A stretch of DNA of 64,000 bases from Hyphomicrobiales bacterium (GTDB taxonomy: Bacteria; Pseudomonadota; Alphaproteobacteria; Rhizobiales; Rhizobiaceae), in NCBI GenBank assembly GCA_900473745.1, contig UCMW01000004.1, forward strand, positions 62,001-126,000, in the 5' to 3' direction. A program made the position numbers and the translations under genes. Shown piece after piece: positions 63,639-64,000 of this stretch. Position 1 is the stretch's first letter, and every line of letters begins with the position of its first letter. The notes under the pieces are model-generated. The model saw only the letters and a program-made list of their open reading frames with translations. It made no database searches and was not told where the DNA came from.

Positions 63639-64000
63639 ATGAAAGACATAGCGTGGGACGCCTATCAGCTTTTTCTCGCGGTCGCCCGTCAGGGCGGCTT
63701 GACCGCAGCCGCCGAAATAACCGGCCTCAGTGCCGCGACGCTCGGGCGCCGCATGGTTGAACTTGAGCAGGCGCTTGGCCGCGAACTCTTCCTGCGCAGT
63801 CAGACCGGCTATCGTCTCACCGGCGACGGCAGCCAGTTGCTGGAGCACCTGATCGAACTGGAAGCCGGCAGCAAACGGGTGGAAGAATGGCGCCGCGGCA
63901 AGGCCGGACAATCCCTGGTGCGGATCAGTCTCGGGACGTGGATCGCCTGGCTGCTCTGCCAGAACATGGCACTGATCCGTACGCCGCGCGACGAGTTCCG
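63639..64000 (+). CDS. LysR-family transcriptional regulator (N-terminal part)
   Basis: ATG at 63639; the frame stays open to the window end (120 codons). The N-terminal helix-turn-helix is clear: YQLFLAVARQGGLTAAAEIT and LGRRMVELEQALGRELFLRS, followed by TGYRLTGDGSQLLEHLIELE. The window cuts it before the effector domain, so no ligand can be guessed. It faces the small ORF at 63352. Confidence 0.88.
   Translation, partial: MKDIAWDAYQLFLAVARQGGLTAAAEITGLSAATLGRRMVELEQALGRELFLRSQTGYRLTGDGSQLLEHLIELEAGSKRVEEWRRGKAGQSLVRISLGTWIAWLLCQNMALIRTPRDEF

Noticed and set aside
1-64000. CRISPR arrays, tRNA/rRNA genes, insertion sequences, phage or toxin-antitoxin modules
   Set aside because: Read on both strands without finding a repeat-spacer pattern, cloverleaf, transposase or terminal repeats.

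Overview
The window is chromosomal DNA of a Rhizobiaceae-type alphaproteobacterium (Rhizobium/Agrobacterium/Ensifer relatives; genus not decided). The evidence is the gene order of one large flagellar regulon containing MotC, MotE, a FliK of the MotD type, FlaF, FlbT and the orphan regulator Rem, four short tandem flagellins, an aglR-aglEFGAK alpha-glucoside locus and a zwf-pgl-edd operon. The sequence is uniformly GC-rich, ATGA-type stop/start overlaps are frequent, and I see no insertion sequence, prophage, CRISPR array, rRNA or tRNA.

Positions 1-33.6 kb hold the flagellar regulon. A leftward operon (motA, fliM, fliN, start of fliG) diverges from a rightward series: flgF-fliI-orf, then flgB-flgC-fliE-flgG-flgA-flgI-motE-flgH-fliL-fliP, then four flagellin genes each with its own leader and most with a terminator, then fliH-like-motB-motC-fliK-lytic transglycosylase, rem, flgE-flgK-flgL-flaF-flbT-flgD-fliQ, and flhA-fliR-fliJ-like-cheL/flgJ-like-flgN-like-fliL-like. 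Together these encode the C-ring, motor, rod, rings, export gate, hook, filament and late regulators.

Positions 33.7-49.7 kb are metabolic and regulatory: a WecG/TagA-type glycosyltransferase, folD, the agl locus with two LacI-type operators, a small PilZ-like protein, a degenerate SDR, a membrane-anchored DUF2778 protein, an alpha/beta hydrolase behind several palindromes, and a DUF4394 gene divergent from an ECF sigma/anti-sigma pair.

Positions 49.7-64 kb hold a soluble PAS-containing chemoreceptor, the Entner-Doudoroff operon zwf-pgl-edd, a gamma-glutamylputrescine-type pair (FAD oxidoreductase and glutamine-synthetase-like ligase), a BaiN/HI0933-type flavoprotein, a membrane chemoreceptor, two very small ORFs and the start of a LysR-type regulator.

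The most interesting signals lie outside the genes. (1) The flagellin leaders carry a repeated tandem stem-loop whose second stem contains the ribosome-binding site, a plausible target for FlbT. (2) A motif C[AG]CGCAAG-N9-CTA lies upstream of motA, flgB, the fliH-like gene and flhA, with a degenerate copy at flgE, and is a candidate Rem-dependent promoter. (3) Two ECF-type promoters (TGCATCC-N15-CGTGTC) face away from each other between DUF4394 and the sigma gene.
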